A stretch of 5,416 nt of DNA from the NCBI GenBank assembly GCA_024275095.1, contig JAJRZV010000029.1:1-5416 (forward strand), read 5' to 3'. Positions 4,889 through 5,416 of this stretch are shown one piece after another. Below the pieces are notes generated by a model. It saw only the letters and a program-made list of their open reading frames with translations, did no database searches and was not told the DNA's origin. Position 1 is the first letter of the stretch; every line of letters starts with the position of its first letter. The stretch is from a bacterium. Lineage in GTDB: Bacteria; JAJRZV01. Position numbers and translations under genes: made by a program.

Positions 4889-5416
4889 ATGTGTAAGCAA
4901 GGGATAAAAATCATCTCAGTAGCATGTTTACTCGTTTTTGCACTTATAACTTCCGTAAATGCAGAAATACCCCGTGTGAGCCTCAGCGGCTCCAGCGGAT
5001 TAATTTTTAACAGAACCGCTGCTACTCTCCCAGGTGGAGAGTTCAGCACAATGTTTTTTTTCGGCATGCGCAAGTTCCTTACTCCCAAAGAGCATTTTTA
5101 TTCCGAACCGCGGAACTTTAATCTTGATGCAGAGCTCAGTGCAGCTTTTGGAGTCGCTGCGGGAGTGGAAACAGGCCTTGCTGTACCGGTGGCTTTTTAC
5201 GGCGGCGTGGAAGGAAAAACTGGTGTGGGGGCCCCGGAAGTGTTTTTTAAATATTCGCCTCTGCATGTAAACGGCCGGCCGATAGGTCTTGCATTTACCC
5301 TGTACGGGCGTTTCCCGCCGGGTACCAACACGACAGAAATTGCAAGCGGGAAGTTTAACGGTGGAGGTGATGTGAGCTTTACATGGACTCCCGTGGAAAG
5401 TCGAACGCTATTCTTA
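4889..5416 (+). CDS. Secreted, probable outer-membrane beta-barrel protein, N-terminal part
   Basis: The frame is open from ATG 4889 to the window end, 176 codons without a stop, so the gene is cut by the edge. Residues 1-25 are a clear Sec signal peptide: basic start with K3 and K7, hydrophobic core IISVACLLVFALITSV, and likely signal peptidase I cleavage at VNA|E. The mature part is rich in glycine, aromatic residues and alternating hydrophobic stretches, for example SSGLIFNRTAATLPGGEF, FGVAAGVETGLAVPVAFYGG, IGLAFTLYGRFPPGT and GGGDVSFTWTP. This looks like antiparallel strands and turns of an outer-membrane barrel of the OmpA-like or porin/meta-pathway transporter type. I cannot assign a named family without the C-terminus. 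A stop at 4880-4882 makes ATG 4889 the first possible start; no good Shine-Dalgarno precedes it. It is divergent from the cyclic-nucleotide regulator, which may control it. Confidence 0.75.
   Translation, partial: MCKQGIKIISVACLLVFALITSVNAEIPRVSLSGSSGLIFNRTAATLPGGEFSTMFFFGMRKFLTPKEHFYSEPRNFNLDAELSAAFGVAAGVETGLAVPVAFYGGVEGKTGVGAPEVFFKYSPLHVNGRPIGLAFTLYGRFPPGTNTTEIASGKFNGGGDVSFTWTPVESRTLFL

Noticed and set aside
4925-4930. Lipoprotein cleavage site at cysteine 13 of the exported protein
   Set aside because: The preceding residues SVA do not fit a lipobox and the cysteine is inside the hydrophobic core. VNA|E further on is a normal signal peptidase I site.
4822-5266. Minus-strand open frames opposite the start of the outer-membrane gene, and a plus-strand frame from 5034
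   Set aside because: They overlap the frame with a clear signal peptide and barrel-like composition that stays open to the window end. They show no recognisable domain.

Overview
The window reads as a stretch of a Gram-negative bacterial chromosome. A Sec-exported, probable outer-membrane protein and an accD-folC pair point that way, and the thiolase/DUF35 pair together with a cyclic-nucleotide receptor and a phosphodiesterase-like enzyme would fit an anaerobic deltaproteobacterium (Desulfobacterota) or a relative. That lineage is inferred from gene content and style only. No mobile element, CRISPR array, tRNA or rRNA was seen, and there is no gene-free stretch over 300 bases.

Layout. (1) Bases 1-1218, plus strand: the C-terminal part of an SCP2-type thiolase, then a DUF35 zinc-ribbon/OB-fold partner. 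These form a two-gene acyl-CoA C-C bond-forming or -cleaving unit joined by a strong ribosome binding site. (2) Bases 1207-4750, minus strand: a compact four-gene run, read from right to left. It encodes a CRP-family cyclic-nucleotide regulator, a metallo-beta-lactamase-fold hydrolase resembling class II cyclic-nucleotide phosphodiesterases, acetyl-CoA carboxylase carboxyltransferase beta (accD), and folylpolyglutamate/dihydrofolate synthase (folC). Gaps are 5 to 9 bases, so one transcript is likely. folC converges on the DUF35 gene and their 3' ends overlap by 12 bases. (3) Bases 4751-4888: a short divergent regulatory region with overlapping face-to-face promoter candidates and a doubled TTGCAAAG element. 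(4) Bases 4889-5416, plus strand: the start of a secreted, probably outer-membrane beta-barrel protein that runs off the window.

The most striking observation is that three of the six genes carry exactly one in-frame stop codon inside otherwise intact, conserved coding sequence: TGA in the thiolase (154-156), TAA in the accD zinc ribbon (3224-3222) and TAA in the hydrolase (3548-3546). Each could arise by one base change, and reading continues in the same frame with full family similarity on both sides. The simplest reading is sequence error or very recent decay. The thiolase TGA is different: it lies at the base of a 15-pair hairpin and would give a U-x-x-C motif if read as selenocysteine, so a recoding hypothesis deserves a direct test.
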